This document shows positions 49,448 to 63,600 of a DNA stretch of 64,000 nucleotides, piece after piece. Within the stretch, counting starts at the first letter, position 1. The number at the start of each line of letters is the position of its first letter. The notes under the pieces were generated by a model, which made no database searches, was not told where the DNA came from, and worked only from the letters and a program-made list of their open reading frames with translations. Location of the stretch: NCBI RefSeq assembly GCF_021134715.1, contig NC_060027.1, positions 1,612,001 through 1,676,000 on the forward strand. Reading direction: 5' to 3'. A program made the position numbers and the translations under genes. This DNA is from Daphnia pulex. Its lineage: Eukaryota; Arthropoda; Branchiopoda; Diplostraca; Daphniidae.

Positions 49448-51856
49448 TTACACGAACGTCCAAGTGCAATTGAACCAAATAGTGCCCGCAAAACCAGACA
49501 GATCTAAATCAAGGAACAATTGATTTCCCTTTGATGTGTAAATCTGGTTGACGACAGGTTTATTAGTGATATAGGAGATGTAGGTGTCGTATTCATACAA
49601 CTAATTAAGAAAAGCAAATTTCCATATTAATAAAGAACACAAGAGTGCTATGAATAGACATTAAAATTCACTTACTAAAATGTTGGTAAATTGATTGATG
49701 AACGGACACGACATTTGAACGCGCACATTAGCAGGTGCGGTAATTATAAAGCGACAGACACCACCAAAGATAGTGGTATTTGTGTTTTCTAGCGGGGAGA
49801 TTGTTCCAGAGGCTACCGTTGTTTCTCCATCTCGGCAAACTATAAAAAAATAGCAAAAGTAATGTCAGCAACATTTGCTACAGATGTTGAAACGTTTCTT
49901 TTATAACTAAAAAATTACCTTTAAAGTCCTTGGTTGGTGGAATTGTTATCGTCGTCCAACCACACAGAAACTTATCACCTTTTACGTAAGAAGCAAAAAC
50001 GTCTAATCGATTGTTTATCGATGTGGATAACAACAAGGATGGCAATCGAGAAGTTGCAATTTGGGCAGTTTCAGATAACTAAAGAAAAATATGAGAATAT
50101 TGCTATAACCTGTAATTTTCACCATGTTTAATGCATATGCATACTATATTACTAAACACTAAAAACGTGCCATAAATTACACCTACTCTCAGAATGCTGC
50201 CAGAACTGATGACGACATTCGTAGAGTTATAGTTACAAGTCATCTGAATGCGCTGACCAAGAGGAACAAAAATGGAGAATAAACAAGTTTTTAATTCGTT
50301 CGTATTGACTAATGCTGGGCTAATTGTCCCGTTTGTGGTCGTTGATTTTACGTTTAAGCAGTCTGAAAATCGAAAAACCAATCAATACATAATTTGGATT
50401 CTATAAATAGTGATGGTTGAAATTACTGTTAAAATCTCTCGTCGCCGTGGTGGGTGTTGCTGTCATCCAATTGCAATTAATTGCAGAATCTGTATCGGTA
50501 GCTTGATAAAACATCAGCAGATCTACTTGATTGCTATTTGCTGTTGTCTTGTTGAATTTAGGTTGAAAAAGCCAGTTTTGTCTAAAATATGAAGTCTGTG
50601 ATAACGAATAAAACATTTAATGAATAAAAAGCGGCAAATCTGAAAAAAAACTGCAACTAAATCTTTGCAATAATCAATTAATCTAATAATTAAACTTACT
50701 GTAGATAGAGCAAAATTTGTAGAAGTAATGAAAGAGCAAGACGTCTGAACTTGACGATTGGGTGATGAATTGATGAAGAAGGGACATGCTTTCCTTATCC
50801 CCGCGTTGGCATTTCCATTTCCTACTGGTTCACGCAGAGTTTGAATGGATCCATTGGCTGCAGTCGTCTCACCATCTCGACACCCTGAAAACAAAAATTT
50901 TGGCGATTATTTTGAACTGTTTGATCGCGAAACGATAAAAAAATTATTATCACATTTAAAATCTGTCGTTGTCGTGGGAATTGTCGTCCAATTACAATTA
51001 AATGTGTCTGCTGCGTTGACGACTCGATAAGTGACAGTCATTGCATTGCTGTAAGAAGTGTAAACCCTGTTTGGTACGACATTGTATAAAGACTGAAGGT
51101 CGAGGGTTCCGTCGAACTATAAAAAAAATAGTCACATGGACGTTCAAATCGACATAATATCTCCATACGTTTCTATTTAAATTTCTTACGGTCAATGAGC
51201 TTGAAACTATTTCAATTCCTCCTGCGTTGTCTAAGACAGTTGTTATTGGAGTGAGTTTTGCGACCGAGCAAGACATCTGAACTTGTTGATTCGAAGGTAC
51301 GACAATGGAAAAGCTGCACGTTCTCGGCGATCCCGTTGCGACTGGTTTTAGTCCGTCTAATGGCTGAATGGATCCACTGGCCGCTGCTGAATTTGTGTCC
51401 TGACAAACTTTAAAGGATTTAATAGTTGTGGCGGCTGTTGTGGTAATAGGATTTCTGGTTGTCGGTCTAGACGTCGGTCTAGTCGTCGGTCTAGTTGTCG
51501 GTCGTCGGGTTGTCGTTCTGGTTTTCGGTGGGGTTGTCGGTCTGGTTGTACCGTTTGTGTTTAATTTAAATAATTAATAATACAATTAAAAATCTATAAT
51601 TAATATAATTATTAAATAATTAATTTAATACAATTTAATACGAGTTGTGGTTCTTAGTGTTGATTTGACAGTTGTCAGTTTGGGCTTTGTAGACGTTACT
51701 TGCCCCTTGGCCGTTGTTTTAGTCTGAGCTTCCTATAATCAACGTAAACAAGAGATTTGCATATAAATAAAAAACAAGGTGAATTGAAAAAAAAAAACTT
51801 ACCACGGCAATAATTGCCAAGCAGAAGACGAGAACAAAAGTTAGGAGCGACTTCAT
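49448..51856 (-). CDS. Secreted protein with four CUB-like repeats and Thr-rich linker
   Basis: Start at 51856 gives a signal peptide, MKSLLTFVLVFCLAIIAV. A Thr/Lys-rich exon (about 51733-51640) and a Thr/Arg/Pro-rich segment follow, encoded by 12-base units (TTRPTTRPTSRPTTR), probably O-glycosylated. Four related domains of about 105 residues come next, each starting with a Cys and a (A/N)-(S/N)-G-x-I-x-P motif and ending with a C-x-W-T: CQDTNSAAASGSIQPL (51410), CRDGETTAANGSIQTL (50885), CLNVKSTTTNGTISPA (50365) and CRDGETTVASGTISPL (49840). The pattern fits the CUB-like families expanded in crustaceans. It ends WFNCTWTFV at 49448. Role unknown; extracellular matrix, mucus or immune recognition are possible. 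Confidence 0.8.
51459..51520 (-). repeat. 12-base tandem repeat coding for RPTT/S units
   Basis: Units of the type GTCGGTCTAGTC (plus strand) repeat about five times with point changes and encode a Thr-Arg-Pro linker. Such repeats change length readily, so copy number may vary between individuals. Confidence 0.75.
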
Positions 51857-52269
51857 TTTCCAACCTTATCGAAATGATGGCAAGAAATGCTCTGAAAAAG
51901 TTCTAGCAACCAGCGAGGTATTTATCTGCATCCATACCTTGCACCAGTAAATGGAAGCGAATGGACACGTATTACAAAACTGCATTTGCACGACAATATC
52001 CATTGTACAAGTCGCACAGTTTTCGAAGGATCTGTTGGGTGCAGCTGTATAGTTTCGAACCAGACGCGCACATTGGATTGACGCACGAAGTCTGGATACA
52101 AGGCTGCGCTAATTAACGGTAGAATGCATTACTGGTGCAGCTCCCAATGCACATGCAAAGAAAATTAGAAAATGAAACACGTCAGTCCTTGCGCAGGAAC
52201 TTACCGCGACAAGTGTTATTCCGGATGCACGTTGCCCCTTTTCGTTTATCGGGGTTAGAATATGTGCGA
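51857..52269. other. Upstream region of the CUB-like gene
   Basis: Promoter-proximal DNA of the CUB-like gene. No coding exon recognised. Confidence 0.4.
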
Positions 52270-53011
52270 CCGCTTTTTTATGAACACTGTACAGTAACAC
52301 TCGGTTGTTGTTGTCGTCATCCAGTCAAAATAATTGGAGCGTCTGTAACCAAGAGCAGTTTTATTTGTTTTCCATTTGCTGCTGCCTTGTTTTAAATTTA
52401 GGTGGAAAATATGTCAGATCATCGAATTTGTTGAACTAATAATAGGTGAACTAATAGTTGTTGTTGACACAAGACATCTGAATTGGACGATTGGGTGATG
52501 ATGAAGAAGAGAAATAGTCTTAATTACATCCGCATAATAGGTTTTTTTTCATTTTCTACTGATCCACACAGAGTTTGAATGAATCCATTGGCTGCAGTCG
52601 TCTCAACATCTCGACTCCATGAAATATAAAAATTAATATTTCGGGGATTATTGGGAATTCTTTGATCGAAGCGATGAAAATGATAATCACATTTGAAATC
52701 TTTCTTTGCCGTGGGCGCCTGAATTGTTGTTCAATTACAATCTTAAAATATGTCCGTTGCGTTGACGACTCGATAAATTAAAGCCATTGTAATTTTACAT
52801 CCTGTTTGGTACGATTACGTTCAATGGTCGAGGGTCCCGTCGAACTATAAACAAATAACCAAATGGACGTTAACTGACATAATCTCATAAGTTTCTATTT
52901 AAAATTTCTTACGATCAATGAACTTGAAACTGGAAAGCCCATGTTTGTTGAAGATAGTTGATATTCAGATATAATTGCAGTGAGTTTTGAGATCGAGCAA
53001 GACATCTTTTT
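52270..53011 (-). pseudogene. Decayed partial copy of the CUB-like gene
   Basis: Several blocks are clearly related to the functional gene, in the same order and strand: about 52561-52615 to 50830-50885 (CACAGAGTTTGAATGAATCC), about 52700-52790 to 50951-51040 (GCGTTGACGACTCGATAA), about 52470-52500 to 50740-50770, and 52980-53000 to 51251-51280. Between and within these are small deletions and frame breaks, and no continuous frame or signal peptide is left. The copy covers the second and part of the first CUB-like repeat. Confidence 0.75.
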
Positions 53012-53028
53012 GTCCAAAAAGATGTCTT
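52999..53028. repeat. Perfect 13-bp hairpin at the pseudogene edge
   Basis: AAGACATCTTTTT (52999-53011), a 4-base loop GTCC, then its exact reverse complement AAAAAGATGTCTT (53016-53028). The left arm is partly ancestral gene sequence (GCAAGACATCT also occurs at 51268), so the right arm is the new part, formed at the break of homology. Confidence 0.85.
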
Positions 53029-53763
53029 AATGTCTCCATAATCCCGATTATTTGCATTTATGAACGCTAACACGATGAAGGCAGAACAATGATTATTTGA
53101 CACGGTAGCCTACAGGTTACATTATATGCGTTAAAAAAAGTGCAACCTACGTTGCAAATAAAATATTTTAGAAAAATCGTGTGCATATTCGGTTTCAGTT
53201 AGCACAACTATAAAGTTAAACGTTAAACTTACTCAAAAAATAAAAAATGAGAAGAATGATGACGTGAAAGGGGGCGTTTCATATACATATCCATCCATAC
53301 TGTTATGTTATCAAACGTTTCGTCAGTACATTCACATTCACCAATGTTCATTTTTTTCTGAACTACCAGATGAGACTCTGCAAACTACTGTAAAAATAGC
53401 TTTGTGTTTGAATGAAAGAAGCTTTGTGTAATATGAATAATGAATCATAAAAAAAATAAATAAATCATTTGGGGCGCTGTGTGAGAGTGCAAAGTCAAAG
53501 TTTGGAAACCGAGTCCGTCACCAAGTCGCCACTCGCCAGGGCACACAAAAACGTAAACAACCAGTTGGCAACAGAGACGATGAAAAACACCCCCGTTCCC
53601 TAAACAGCCCAAAACACACACGTGTCTTTAAAGCCTAACACAAAACATCCTTGCTTTTTGTTAAATAGTGATGGTGTGACAGACTGGATACAAGTTTTTG
53701 ACATTTCTAGAAAAGTTTGGAAAGAAATATTGCTTGGTGATCAGTCGATATCCAACAGAAACC
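53029..53763. other. Upstream region of HRG-1 gene
   Basis: No coding exon recognised. The start codon of the heme transporter has a good context (ACCATGG), and the longer frame upstream (53698) is not preferred. Confidence 0.45.
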
Positions 53764-54476
53764 ATGGGTTGCTGTCAAAACAGGGATCGTTGTTGTTCCA
53801 TTTGGAGAATCGTTCAGTCTTCACTTGGAATATTTATTGGCATTTCCACAGCCTTTGTTTTCTATCACAATTTTGGAAATGCTCAAGCAGCTGGCTGGGC
53901 ACTTACATCAGGTAAATTTCCATAGGAAACTCCTTCTCTGACAGGTATTATTAACATTCGTCTTCTGAATGTTTCAGGTGTATTTGCAGCGGCTGCCCTA
54001 CATTTAGCAATTCTCATCCACAAGAAAACAATACATAGTTGGTATACAGTTTTGCATTTAAGGAATATTCAGGTAAATGATTTTGGCATCATCAATTCAT
54101 TTGTTTTCAGTAAGATATTAAATCGTTTTACAGCTTTTAGCTTTTCTACTGACTGACATCAGTATTGCAGTCTTCGCATGGTATCTATTCTATGCAGCTT
54201 ATTACAAAATTCGTAAGTAAAAAATTTAAATATGAGGCATTTATAGTAACTAACTTTTCTCATTAAAATCAGCCATGGTGCCAGTTGACAATAGTGCTAT
54301 TGTCACCTCCGTATGGTAAATGAATTGTAAGCCAAAAAATTAAATAAAGTTAATAATTTTCTTCCAACAGGGTTTTCATGACTGCCAAATGGACCTTTCT
54401 TGTTTGGTTGTTTGCAAGACTTGCCATCAGGGAAAAAGAAGAGTATGAACTTACCTCTGACAGTGATAGTACTTGA
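53764..54476 (+). CDS. hrg-1: Heme transporter HRG-1 (SLC48A1 family)
   Basis: Five exons: 53764-53911, 53978-54072, 54134-54212, 54273-54315 and 54371-54476; 156 residues, close to the usual HRG-1 length. The start is the ATG in ACCATGG; MGCCQNRDRCC may be acylated. Four hydrophobic segments are visible (LGIFIGISTAFVFYH, GVFAAAALHLAIL, LLAFLLLTDISIAVFAW, SVWVFMTAKWTFLVWLF). The last one with FARLAIREKEEYELTSDSD matches the HRG end (SCVWSFISFKWAFLLSLYAH and an acidic tail) of vertebrate SLC48A1. HRG-1 exports heme from endolysosomes to the cytosol. Short C-terminal acidic sequence could carry sorting signals. Confidence 0.87.
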
Positions 54477-55164
54477 GATTTTTATTTGTTTTTATCTGAT
54501 CTGAATGTTTAACCTAATATTCATTACAAATATACTTAATCTCTTAAACAACTTAAGTTTCATATTAATTTAACTTATTTGAATGTTTCTTATTAATCTA
54601 GACCAAACAATTTAAGGTGGAGTATCAGACCAAATTTTCTTGTATTGGCGCTTGATTGAGGTGCATATACCAAAGCCCTTACACAAACAATGGGTAAGTA
54701 AAAACGATTCGAATAAACCAAGTGGAAAGATTACAATCTACCCATAAAGCCATCTCACTAATGTACAAGATGAACGTCACAGGTAGAGTGCACTCTGAAA
54801 GAGAAAAAGTACACGAGGGCGCAGTCTTCAAAGATTAAACTTAAGATATCGTAGTTCTTCTTCAGGTATCATCCAATAGTGGGGAACGCGCTAAAATTTC
54901 GTGTTGCAAGAGAAGAAAAATCTGCACAAATAGAAGTCAACAAGATACAAGCGAGCACAAGCTGTCAAAAGACAACTTGGTGCTGGATAACAAGGTCAAA
55001 ACAAGTTGATAAAGTCCCAACCAAACACTTGCTTTTCTCCTGAACTCTTTTCTATGCCGATTGAAAAATTTTTTTACGGAAACTAAATGAAGAATTTCGA
55101 ACTGTAGATGCTTCGGACCCGGTACATAACACTTCTGTCGGTTGGATGGAATAACTACCTCCAT
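54477..55164. other. Convergent 3' region, HRG-1 and eEF1A
   Basis: Both neighbouring genes converge here. The part next to the eEF1A stop should be its 3' UTR. No coding exon recognised. Confidence 0.5.
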
Positions 55165-56879
<1,715 letters not shown>

Positions 56880-56981
56880 TTAGGAGGATTTGTTGAACAA
56901 ACTGAAACAGCTAGAAAAAATTTGATAAATTAGTAAAACAGTCAGCAAACTTCCAAAGAAACTATTTCAATCTTAACCAAC

Positions 56982-57034
56982 CTAGAAGCTTGGAAGGAAT
57001 GATAGAATGAACTAGCTGTCACCCCATTTATACC
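56982..57034 (-). promoter_or_regulatory. eEF1A: Possible proximal eEF1A promoter with TATA box
   Basis: Minus-strand GGTATAAATGGGG (TATAAAT at 57032-57026) lies 32 bases before TATCATTCCTTCC (start near 57000), a pyrimidine-rich TOP-like start. The following sequence TTCTAG|GTTGGT could be a donor, but GTTGGT is a weak one. An acceptor (TTTCAG) lies at about 56902, before the start codon. Confidence 0.4.
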
Positions 57035-58129
57035 TCGAGAATACACCATCCCTCTCAAAAGTATCCCCACAAGGGTTAACCAACCCCCCCACCCACCCAC
57101 CTACCAGGAGTTTTGTCACCCCAGAATGAAATTCGCCCACCGAGACCTTGAAATATACTTAACAAAGAATTACTGAGATTTTCTCAAGGACTACTAACAA
57201 ATTTAATATCCAAAGTTAAAGGAAACTAAATCTTCCCATAGGAATGAACGGCCATTTGCTAACGGTACTTGGGACATCCCAGTAACAAAAGAAACGCCAC
57301 GCCTAAGAGCTGTTACAAAAATTCCTCGTATTTAAAAATAAATCTGGAAGTGAATTGCACTGAACACTTAAAGTAAATAAATCCCAACTACTTGTTTCCT
57401 AAAATCCAAAATGAAATAGTGAACACGAGAACTGCGAGCAATGGCGACCAAGCCCACATGTCGAGGCGAACCGGCCCACTTGACAGTTGCACCATCTTTT
57501 TCTCGAATGCAAAAAACTGTCACTTCCTGAAAATATTAATCCTCAAATAGCTATATTGTGAAGAGAATTCGAAACCCTATTCATTTAAGACATTGTTATA
57601 AACGGATTGACAAACTAAACAACGATTTCCGAGGATAAAATACGAGAGACACGTCAAAACGTGTGCTTACCTGATTGTTCCGTGGAAGAGAAGAGAACGA
57701 ACTCGGAAAGGGAGCTGTTGGAATGAAGCTTGATAGCTGGGCAGCCAATAGAAGAAGCTTGCTGGAGGATGGGAATAAAGACTACAGAGTTGCCTCTCGA
57801 TTAATCATGTTTAATTTAAATTTTTAATAGTAATTTATGCAAAAAAATAGTAGAATATCAGTTATAATTTTTTAATTTACTAATTTAAATTATATGGGGG
57901 CTTTTCAAGGTTATTTGGACAATTTTTTCAACTTCGGGTTTTTCATCTGTTCTCTGGGGATTTTCTACAAGGTTATTTTCTAAGTTCTGTTAAAATTCCT
58001 GTCATTCCCAAATGAATTCTGAATTTTGGGTACATTTTAGTTTAATAGAAGTAAACTTTAATTTTATTGAAAATTATTTGAGATTTGAAATATTTTGATT
58101 TGACACCCTCTTGTTTACTCTTGAGAAAG
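57035..58129. other. Divergent region, eEF1A / MRPS14
   Basis: Holds the eEF1A first intron and 5' exon and the MRPS14 promoter. CCCACC-type repeats near 57085-57110. No further coding exon recognised. Confidence 0.45.
57668..57760 (-). other. eEF1A: Probable distal 5' UTR exon of eEF1A
   Basis: Minus-strand sequence CAGCTCCCTTTCCGAG... ends GGAACAATCAG|GTAAGCAC with a strong donor at about 57670. The pyrimidine-rich start fits a 5' TOP mRNA, and an ATTGG (CCAAT) box lies just upstream (about 57745). Confidence 0.5.
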
Positions 58130-58875
58130 ATGGCCACCACCATCATGAACCGACTTTTCAATATTCCCAGCTTAATTTGTCAAAATGCTGCTCAACTACT
58201 TAAAAACGGGGTAATCTATTGATTTTTATTCGATAGTTTGTGGTTTATTGTAAAATATTTTTCATTAGGCAAATAACGCAGTGAAACTTGACCAGCCGGT
58301 TAGAAATAATTGGACTGATTGGAGAATGATCAAGGATAACAAGCGTCGAAAATTACTAGTCCAACATGCACCTGATCGTCTTCGTATGCAAGCAATTAAA
58401 AAGAACGACATTTTGCCAGCTGAAATTATTGTAATTATTATTTATCTTCATTTGATTCTAGCTCTGAGTTGCATCCCAATATCGAGTAAAAGAACTTCAC
58501 AGCTAATATATCTCCTAACTATACCATATCTATGATAATAGGTCGATTTTTTAAAGCATTTATTGGGTCAACCAATTTATTTGGGGGTTCCTTAAGTATA
58601 CATGTTTTAATATTAATTCAGAAATGAACTCAGTGTATTCAGTACTGTACAAAACAAGCCAAGGAAATATTCATTAATGATTTTATTTTAAGGAAATCGG
58701 ACAAAAGATGCTTGAACAACTTCCCCGAGACTCCGGTATAACTCGCGTCCGCAACCGCTGCGCCATCACATCCCGACCAAGAGGCATCGTCACACGATGG
58801 AGATTGAGCAGAATTGTCTGGCGTAGTTTGGCGGATTACAACAAACTATCTGGGGTTCAGCGAGCAATGTGGTGA
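58130..58875 (+). CDS. MRPS14: Mitochondrial ribosomal protein S14 (uS14m)
   Basis: Three exons, 58130-58210, 58269-58430 and 58693-58875, 141 residues in one frame. The uS14 core is clear: VRNNWTDWRMIKDNKRRKLL, then RNRCAITSRPRGIVTRWRLS and the ending DYNKLSGVQRAMW, as in other animal MRPS14. The Cys-x-x-Cys zinc motif of some bacterial S14 proteins is absent, as usual in the mitochondrial form. The N-terminus (MATTIMNRLFNIPSLICQN) is a plausible mitochondrial presequence. It is a structural protein of the mitochondrial small ribosomal subunit. Confidence 0.95.
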
Positions 58876-59200
58876 TCACGCAACATGAGTGTAATTCTAG
58901 AAAAAGTTCAAACAAAACAATAAATCTCTTTAATAGTCGTTGTATTGCTCCACACACCTGTATGAAATAACAAAAAGAGGTTTTGTAAACAATCACAAGT
59001 AACAAGTGTACTATTACTCTAAGCCACTCTACATCTTGTAAATGTTGCTTTGATCTCCCAGTATTAAGGAAGGACACAGTTCCAAGCTGACTAGCCAATC
59101 TTACCAAATGACCGTCAGGAACGGCCCAGGGTGTAACTGGTTAGGTTTGAAAAAAAGGAAGTTCTGGTAACAAAAGAAATGTTACCTTTTTAAAGTCTTA
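58876..59200. other. Convergent 3' region, MRPS14 and RRM protein
   Basis: Short spacer; AATAAATC at about 58919 may be the MRPS14 polyadenylation signal. Nothing else seen. Confidence 0.5.
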
Positions 59201-60110
59201 TTAACCAAAGGATTGATTTTGAGAAAATTTCCCCCATGGTCGCTGCTTGGCCGAACTAATTTTGCCTTCTCTCGAGAGGAACCTCAGCTTTAGTGTCTTT
59301 TCCTTAATCAGGGCCATTCTTTTCTGACTAGTTTTGCTGCCGCCAAAGGTACATTCGACATTGATTCGTCTTCGAGCGAGGAAGGTGTGGTGCATACTCA
59401 AAACATTCTAAATGAAAAAAAAAAATTAGCTTAGCTTTACCATAACGGAAGAATTAGACAGATACCTCGTAGGTAACGTGCTCTTCAACTTCAATATAAC
59501 CAAATCCTCTGGGCTGATTGGTTTCCTTTTCCAGCGGAATCCGGACATTCTTGATAGGCCCACATTTGGCGAAATGACGGAGGATATCTTCTTTTGTAGT
59601 GTCGTATGACAAATTACCAATAAATAGGGTGTAGCCTTGAAATTTCTGTTTCTTTCTTTTGCCAGATTCTTCAGTAGCCTCAGCATCACCAGTTGTTTCA
59701 CCTCCAACTACATTTTTCTTTTTTTTCTTTTTCGGAGGCTTTACAGGTGTTTCGGGTGAACCTTCAATTGGCTGAGAAGCAGAAGAATCTTGATGAGTGG
59801 ATGGCTCATCACTTTTTTCATTCGTCTTAAATTTCTTTTTCTGAATAGGGCTATTTAAAATTTGATTATCTTCACCTTCTTCAGCATATTCTATTTGTTG
59901 TCTTGAATTGCGAGAATTATAGGTAGATTTTGCACCTCTACTGGAATCTGCTTTGAACCCGAAACTGTTTTGAAACCTTCCACGTTCTTGACCGCCATAG
60001 CCATCAAACGAGGATCCAGCACTTTCTGTGGTTGAAGCATTCGAGTTTTTGAATCCTCTAGCTTTCCACTCTGTAGCATTGTTTTGAGCGAATTTCTGCG
60101 CCTTGCTCAT
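59201..60110 (-). CDS. RRM protein, probably nucleolar (Nop6/RBM34-like)
   Basis: Two exons: 60110 to about 59466 and about 59410-59201, about 280 residues. The N-terminal half is polar and disordered, with Lys-rich clusters such as PPKKKKKKN that may be nuclear or nucleolar signals. One RNA recognition motif follows: RNP2 is YTLFIGNLSY and RNP1 is RGFGYIEV. The C-terminus (RRINVECTFGGSK, KTLKLRFLSREGKI) is conserved-looking and basic. The arrangement, a disordered basic N-terminus plus one C-terminal RRM, resembles yeast Nop6 and related small ribosome-biogenesis factors, but the exact ortholog is not clear. It is divergent from the MPP7-like gene. Confidence 0.75.
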
Positions 60111-60666
60111 GTTGACCTTGAATATTTTTCGGTTTTACTGTTGCACAGACAGATGCAGGGATCTGGGAGAGTTAATATACGTATTATAAACAAGTGTAAC
60201 AAAATACTATAAAAACCTTTATTTATTACCAGAATTGAGTTAAATTTGATTTGTTACCAAAAATTGTCAATACACTTTAAAAGAGAACGAAAATACGCGT
60301 GGTTGAGAAATGAAGTACTATCGATTATTGTGAATCGACTTTGAAGAGACCGCTGTCAAGTTTCTTTCATTTTATTTTTATATGTTTTTATCAACCAAAT
60401 TTAGACGTAGTGCAATTTAAATATTTAAAAAATAAATAATGATATTGTTTGAAAATATTTCAAGAGAAAGTAAATTTTATTGCGTGAAAACGGCAAGCAC
60501 AATTCAGCCATTGAGTTTTGGCCTGTCAATTCGGGGATTGAGAGGGGAGGGAAGCCTGAAGGATATTTTGACCGGATTTGTTTGTTTTTCCCCGTGTATT
60601 GATGGACCATTAAAGTAAATTTGCAATACATTGGATACAATTGTGCGTGAGCTTGTCGTTGTGAAA
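60111..60666. promoter_or_regulatory. Divergent promoter region, RRM protein / MPP7-like
   Basis: 556 bases separate the two start codons. Both promoters and 5' UTRs should be here. No TATA box in a convincing position. Confidence 0.45.
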
Positions 60667-63600
60667 ATGACGTCCCTCCCTAGTGAAGGTAAGCTGCAAC
60701 ATTTCTCCTTAGCTCTGCCTGTTTATAGCTCTTTGCACATAATTAACCTCATTTGCTTATAGATTTGTCGAGACTGCTGGCTACACTGCACCAGACTCGA
60801 GGCGGCGATGATTTCCAAGACATAAACTTCCTCAGCCAGGTTTTGACTTCCAAAGGAATGACAAACTTGCTTCGGGTGCACAAGAAAATCAGTGCTATAG
60901 TGGGCAAGCCCAACTCTGCCTCAGACACCAATGGTGGTCTGGAATACGAGCCAGAGATGATTGTTCCCATCGTCTCAAATGTGTTCAACATCTCTTGTGA
61001 AGTGATTGAAATCCTTCAGAGCTTTGTGCAGCGCAGTGGAAGCAGGGATTCCCGGGAGCTCATCTTGCTGCTCCAACGCCCAGCTTTCCAAGTATGTGCA
61101 CTAAAACAAGTCTAGCTTTTGTATTTTGGTTTTTCAGTAAATTATTGCTATTTTTATTAAATATTTCAGAGTCTCCTGTTGGTCCATGATACCATATCTC
61201 AGAAAGATTATGTTCCCAAATTACCTGAACCTCCATTTGACACTGTTGATGAAGACGAAGAGACTATCAAGATTGTTCAGCTGGTCAAAAGCAATGAACC
61301 ATTGGTAAATCTATTTCCCATTCATCTTCACTCTAGTTTAATTCAATTCCATAATGTTATGAACAATTATCTTTCCTAATGCTTATTCTGGAAAAGGCTC
61401 AAACTGCTGAGCCTATAGTGGTAAGTAGCATCTTTTCCGTGTCTGTAACTAGCGCAATCCTTCAATGCGACAGTCTTCAATTGATCGTGAAAGAAATGAT
61501 TGGAAATTTTAAAAAATTTATTGAAATCGATTGTGGCAATATAGGGAGCGACGATCAAGACGGACGAGCGGACGGGGAAGATTGTCATCGCTCGTGTGAT
61601 GCATGGCGGTGCTGCCGATCGGTCGGGATTAATCCATCCCGGTGACGAGGTCGTCGAGGTCAACGGCATCGATGTATTGGGCAAAACGCCCAACGATGTC
61701 CTCGAGATTCTCGTAAGTTATCGATCGATCCCCCATCAGTTTTTGGCTCGTGCGTTTTTCGATAACTTTTCAATTCCTTCCGATTCTCTTTTTCTGGCAG
61801 CAAAACGCCGAAGGAACCATCACATTCAAATTAATCCCGAGCGAAAGTCAAAGGCCGTCGAGGGAGAACCGCGTACGAGTTCGAGCGCTTTTTGATTTCA
61901 CGGCTGCCCTCGATCGATACATTGTAAGTTTTGGGCATCGAATAAATCAATTATATTATCTTTGTGGCTTTGAATTGCCGCCGTGGTTGTTGCACAATCA
62001 TTTTTTTTTGTCTTTGTCTGTATACTTCCGTGAAGCCGTGCAAGGAAGCCGGACTGGATTTCCGAAGAGGAGATATTATTCATATCGTTAGTCAGGACGA
62101 TCCTTACTGGTAAAGGCTTTAACTTTGTTTTATCATATAGACAATTGACAAAATAAATCATTTGGTTGAATAGGTGGCAGGCGAGACATGAAGGCGATAA
62201 ACAGATGCGTGCGGGATTAATTCCCAGCCGAATGTTGCAAGAGAAACGCATCGCTTACGAACGGGCCCACTCGGCTAATAATAACGCCGATCAGCAAGGT
62301 GAGTCTCTTTTATTCATTGCGATGGTTATCGATTTCTTTTTAAATGAAAATAGGACAAAAGTCTTATGAAAAAGATTTGGCCTGGTGCACGAAATAGTTA
62401 AGAGGATTGTGACCGTTTGCCAAACTTTTTGTGTGCCCATTTCGACCATTTGAATAGTTGTAGACCCACCCATAAAAGAAGGACCAGCCAGTTGTTTGAT
62501 TATTGAATTCGACCGACCTCTTTTTCTCTTTTTACGTTTGCCATCATAACAGTTTTATTGATGTCGGCTCGCTCCCCCTTTGCTCTTCTCATCCAATAGA
62601 AATCAATACCTTTGATGTTTGGGATCCAAGAAAAATCGATAAATCTCCTTGTTTAACCAGAGATTTAGACGTTAGAGAGACTCTGTTTGTTTGATTTCGG
62701 TTTGCGGGTTGGCTGATGTTGACGCTTGATCGATTCTATTTGATTCTCATCCCTTTTGCTTATGATCCGTCTATTCTTTTGTCCGTGTGTTTATTTCGGT
62801 TATTTGGCTGATGCTTCCGTACCCTGTTTTGACCCCCTACCAAAAAATGAAAAATGAAAAATGAAACCAAAAGAAAAGGGTTGCAGTCCGGCCCGCTCGA
62901 TGGGCTCCTTGAAAAGTGAAAGGAGCAGTCCCACTCAAAAAGTCATGTACGCTCTGGCAGAGAACGAAGATTTCGACCGGCAAGAGATTGTCACTTACGA
63001 GGAAGTGGCCCGTCTGATGCCGTACCCGGCCGTTCCCCGGCCCATCGTTCTCATCGGTCCCCCAGGTGTTGGCCGCAACGAACTGAAACGGCGTCTCATC
63101 GCCCTCGACCCCGACAAATTCCGCACAACAATTCCATGTGAGAACAAGACCAAAACATTTCGCTGTCGAAAAATAGTCGCGTCGACACTCTGGCTCAACT
63201 TTTGTTTGACATTTGTGACATGACATATAGATACTTCGCGGTTGCCGAAACCGGGCGAAGCCGACGGAGTCGATTATCATTTCCTCGACCGACAGCAGAT
63301 GGAGCGCGACATCGACGACGGACTCTTTGTCGAATTCGGCGAGTACAAGGGCAATTTGTACGGGACGGCCAATCGGAGTATCAAGGAAATTATCGAACTG
63401 GGCTACACTTGCATCCTCAATCCTCACCATCAGGTCCTTTACATTTTAATACGAGTTAATTGTCTTTTAATTCTATATAACATTTGGTTCTTAAATAGGC
63501 GCTGAAAACGTTGAGGACGGGCGAGTTTAAGCCGCACGTCGTCTACATCAAACCGCCGGGCTTTGCCGTTTTGCGTGAAACGCGTTCGGCCGCCTACGCC

